In this document: piece after piece, positions 61,814 through 64,000 of the stretch
Numbering within the stretch: position 1 is the stretch's first letter
Layout: the number at the start of each line of letters is the position of its first letter
Assembly: GCF_014268585.2 (NCBI RefSeq)
Contig: NZ_CP077092.1
Location: forward strand, 4,811,501 to 4,875,500
From: Pseudomonas iranensis
GTDB lineage: Bacteria; Pseudomonadota; Gammaproteobacteria; Pseudomonadales; Pseudomonadaceae
Direction: 5' to 3'
Length of the DNA stretch: 64,000 nt
Program-made: the position numbers and the translations under genes
The notes under the pieces: model-generated
Database searches by the model: none
Seen by the model: only the letters and a program-made list of their open reading frames with translations
Told to the model about the DNA's origin: nothing

Positions 61814-61877
61814 ACAGCAACATCCCAACAAACTCCAAAACAACTCAACCAATTGATTTATATGGATAAATCAACCT

Positions 61878-61893
61878 TGGCCGCATTCTTGCT
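61878..61893 (+). promoter_or_regulatory. Sigma54 (-24/-12) promoter of gcvHP
   Basis: TGGCCGCATTCTTGCT fits TGGCAC-N5-TTGC(A/T), with GG at 61879-61880 and GC at 61891-61892, exactly ten bases apart. Transcription would start near 61904, 75 bases before gcvH. Confidence 0.85.
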
Positions 61894-61978
61894 ACCTGCC
61901 TCCTCATCTATTAAGGGCTTCCCCGCCCCAAGCTTTCCACCGCGTCCACCAGACGAGTCTGGCCCCTGAGGAGTTTCC

Positions 61979-62362
61979 ATGAGCGAGTTGCGTTTTACTG
62001 AAGATCATGAATGGCTGCGCACCGAAGCCGACGGCAGTGTCACTGTCGGCATCACCGCATTCGCGCAGAACGCCTTGGGCGACGTGGTGTTCGTGCAACT
62101 GCCTGAGCTGCAGGCTTACGAAAAAGGCGCTGAAGCCGCCACCGTGGAATCGGTGAAAGCCGCCAGCGGCGTGTACATGCCGCTCGATGGCGACGTGCTG
62201 GAAGTCAACCCGGCGCTGCAAGACGCCCCGGAACTGGTCAACGAAGATCCCCTGGGCGAAGGCTGGTTCTTCCGCTTCCAGCCAAGCGACGCCGCCGCTG
62301 TCGGCAAACTGCTTGATCAGGACGCTTACGACCGTCTGATCAAAGCCCAAGCCGAAGCCTGA
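61979..62362 (+). CDS. gcvH: Glycine cleavage system H protein
   Basis: A 127-residue lipoyl carrier protein that shuttles the aminomethyl group from glycine. The lipoylated lysine is K60 in [17 protein letters not shown]. The start [43 protein letters not shown] and the end ([11 protein letters not shown]) are canonical. GAGGAG precedes the ATG. It is the first gene of the GcsR/sigma54-controlled gcv operon and is followed 11 bases later by gcvP. In Pseudomonas this corresponds to the gcvH2 copy, usually followed by glyA2, sdaA and gcvT2. Confidence 0.95.
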   Translation: MSELRFTEDHEWLRTEADGSVTVGITAFAQNALGDVVFVQLPELQAYEKGAEAATVESVKAASGVYMPLDGDVLEVNPALQDAPELVNEDPLGEGWFFRFQPSDAAAVGKLLDQDAYDRLIKAQAEA

Positions 62363-62373
62363 GGAGTTACACC

Positions 62374-64000
62374 ATGACCGCCATCAATCTCGGCACCGCC
62401 AACGAATTCATCGCCCGTCACATCGGCCCGCGCGCCGGTGACGAGCAAGCCATGCTCAACAGCCTCGGCTTCGATTCCCTCGAAGCCTTGAGCGCCAGCG
62501 TCATCCCGGAAAGCATCAAGGGCACCAGCGTGCTCGGCATGGACGACGGCCTCAGCGAGGCCGACGCCCTGGCGATGATCAAATCCATCGCTGGCAAAAA
62601 CCAACTGTTCAAGACCTACATCGGCCAGGGTTACTACAACTGCCACACGCCGTCGCCGATCCTTCGCAACCTGCTGGAAAACCCGGCCTGGTACACCGCT
62701 TACACCCCGTACCAGCCAGAAATTTCCCAGGGCCGTCTCGAAGCGCTGCTGAACTTCCAGACCATGATCAGCGACCTTACCGGCCTGCCGATCGCCAACG
62801 CCTCCTTGCTCGACGAAGCCACTGCTGCTGCCGAAGCCATGACCTTCTGCAAACGCCTGAGCAAGAACAAGGGCAGCCACCAGTTCTTCGCCTCGATCCA
62901 CAGCCATCCGCAGACCCTCGACGTGCTGCGCACCCGTGCCGAGCCGCTGGGTATTGACGTGGTTGTGGGTGATGAACGCGAACTGACTGACGTCACGCCG
63001 TTCTTCGGCGCGCTGCTGCAATACCCGGCGAGCAACGGTGATGTGTTCGACTACCGCGAGCTGACCGAGCGCTTCCACGCCGCCAACGCTTTGGTCGCTG
63101 TGGCCGCTGATTTGCTGGCCCTGACGCTGCTGAGCGCACCGGGCGAATTCGGTGCCGACGTCGCCATCGGTTCGGCGCAACGCTTCGGCGTGCCGCTGGG
63201 CTTCGGTGGCCCGCACGCCGCTTATTTCTCCACCAAAGATGCGTTCAAGCGCGACATGCCGGGCCGTCTCGTCGGTGTCTCGGTTGACCGTTTCGGCAAG
63301 CCGGCGCTGCGTCTGGCGATGCAGACCCGCGAGCAACACATCCGCCGCGAGAAGGCCACATCGAACATCTGCACCGCCCAAGTGCTGCTGGCCAACATCG
63401 CCAGCATGTACGCCGTCTACCACGGTCCGAAAGGACTGACCCAGATCGCCAACCGCGTGCATCACCTGACCGCGATTCTGGCCAAGGGCCTGACCGCGCT
63501 GGGCGCTCAAGTCGAGCAGGCAAACTTCTTCGACACCCTGACCGTTGCCACCGGCGCGAACACCGCCGCGCTGCACGACAAGGCGCACGCTCAGCAGATC
63601 AACCTGCGTGTGATCGACGCTGAACGTCTGGGCCTGTCGGTCGACGAAACCACCACTCAGGCTGATATCGAAACCCTGTGGGGCCTGTTCGCCGACGGCA
63701 AGACCCTGCCGGACTTCGCTGCGCTGGCCACCTCGGTGCAGAGCACCATTCCTGCTGCGCTGGTGCGCCAGTCGCCGATCCTCAGCCACCCGGTGTTCAA
63801 CCGTTATCACTCGGAAACCGAGCTGATGCGCTACCTGCGCAAACTGGCGGACAAGGACCTGGCACTGGATCGCACCATGATCCCGCTGGGCTCGTGCACC
63901 ATGAAACTCAACGCCGCCAGCGAAATGATCCCGGTGACCTGGGCCGAATTCGGTGCATTGCACCCGTTCGCCCCGGCCGCACAAAGCGCCGGTTACCAGC
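62374..64000 (+). CDS. gcvP: Glycine dehydrogenase (decarboxylating), P protein, N-terminal part
   Basis: The reading frame is open to the window edge, giving the first 542 of about 950 residues. It begins [20 protein letters not shown] and contains the N-lobe hallmarks [52 protein letters not shown] and [21 protein letters not shown]. The start of the C lobe follows ([35 protein letters not shown]). The PLP lysine lies beyond the window. It decarboxylates glycine and loads the H protein. GAGGAG precedes the ATG. A 552-residue reading frame on the other strand is only its shadow. Confidence 0.95.
   Translation, partial: MTAINLGTANEFIARHIGPRAGDEQAMLNSLGFDSLEALSASVIPESIKGTSVLGMDDGLSEADALAMIKSIAGKNQLFKTYIGQGYYNCHTPSPILRNLLENPAWYTAYTPYQPEISQGRLEALLNFQTMISDLTGLPIANASLLDEATAAAEAMTFCKRLSKNKGSHQFFASIHSHPQTLDVLRTRAEPLGIDVVVGDERELTDVTPFFGALLQYPASNGDVFDYRELTERFHAANALVAVAADLLALTLLSAPGEFGADVAIGSAQRFGVPLGFGGPHAAYFSTKDAFKRDMPGRLVGVSVDRFGKPALRLAMQTREQHIRREKATSNICTAQVLLANIASMYAVYHGPKGLTQIANRVHHLTAILAKGLTALGAQVEQANFFDTLTVATGANTAALHDKAHAQQINLRVIDAERLGLSVDETTTQADIETLWGLFADGKTLPDFAALATSVQSTIPAALVRQSPILSHPVFNRYHSETELMRYLRKLADKDLALDRTMIPLGSCTMKLNAASEMIPVTWAEFGALHPFAPAAQSAGYQ

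Noticed and set aside
62326..63984. 552-residue open frame on the minus strand at the right end
   Set aside because: It is the shadow of gcvP, whose own frame is open to the window edge and clearly encodes the P protein.
1..64000. tRNA, rRNA or riboswitch genes, including a glycine riboswitch before gcvH
   Set aside because: No cloverleaf, rRNA core or tandem glycine-aptamer pattern was seen; gcvH control is explained by GcsR sites and a sigma54 promoter.

Overview
The window is chromosomal DNA of a Pseudomonas, most likely the P. fluorescens group. It is GC-rich. Gene order in several blocks matches Pseudomonas: zwf-pgl-eda/hexR/gts/gltR/edd/gap, fadD1-fadD2, arcDABC and gcsR-gcvHP. Ten copies of the inverted-pair REP with core GTGGGAGCGAGCCTGCTCGC sit between genes, along with four other palindromic repeat families. 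I see no tRNA, rRNA, IS element, prophage, plasmid gene or CRISPR array. Coding density is high. Genes are cut at both ends: a GNAT acetyltransferase on the left and gcvP on the right.

Layout. 1-4 kb: small enzymes (PPOX flavoprotein, GNAT, GyrI-like protein), a LysE exporter and the alanine aminotransferase alaC. 4.2-7.4 kb: a gluconate module (gntP, gntK, gntR) with three copies of a GACAGCGCT-type palindrome. 7.6-14.8 kb: a LysR/PACE efflux pair, an unrecognised AT-richer gene, a soluble double-PAS chemotaxis transducer (BdlA-like), a 36-residue basic protein, a second peptide deformylase translationally coupled to a BrkB-type membrane protein, and CsbD. 14.9-20.3 kb: fadD1 and fadD2, with a lipase-like hydrolase and a MaoC hydratase divergent from them. 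20.6-23.3 kb: a ferritin-like DUF2383 protein, DUF3820, a class V aminotransferase and an intradiol-dioxygenase-fold protein without recognisable iron ligands.

23.4-42.8 kb is the complete periplasm-to-pyruvate glucose route. It holds porin OprB, the ABC importer GtsABCD, hexose-6-phosphate mutarotase, glucokinase, Zwf, Pgl, Edd, Eda and Gap, with the regulators HexR and GltR/GtrS. TTGT-N7-ACAA HexR-type sites flank the key promoters. A-rich AAnAAnAA tracts of the Hfq/Crc type lie at the leaders of gntP, gtsA, oprB, gltR, gap and one arcD. A YihS-like aldose-ketose isomerase sits inside this cluster.

42.9-48 kb: a Fur-box-preceded ECF sigma/anti-sigma/TonB receptor system (Hxu-like) followed by heme oxygenase. 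48-52.4 kb: DUF454, a membrane chemoreceptor and a CaiB-family protein. 52.5-59.8 kb: the arginine deiminase pathway (arcD, arcA, arcB, arcC, DUF5064) with a second arcD paralogue divergent from it and a possible ANR box between them. 60-64 kb: the sigma54 activator GcsR, three 18-bp GcsR-type sites, a textbook -24/-12 promoter, gcvH and the start of gcvP.

I found no clearly new multi-gene system. The best leads are the GcsR/sigma54 control region, the degenerate intradiol dioxygenase, the isomerase inside the glucose cluster, the twin arcD locus, the roughly 180-bp composite repeats, and the unknown gene at 9.3 kb.
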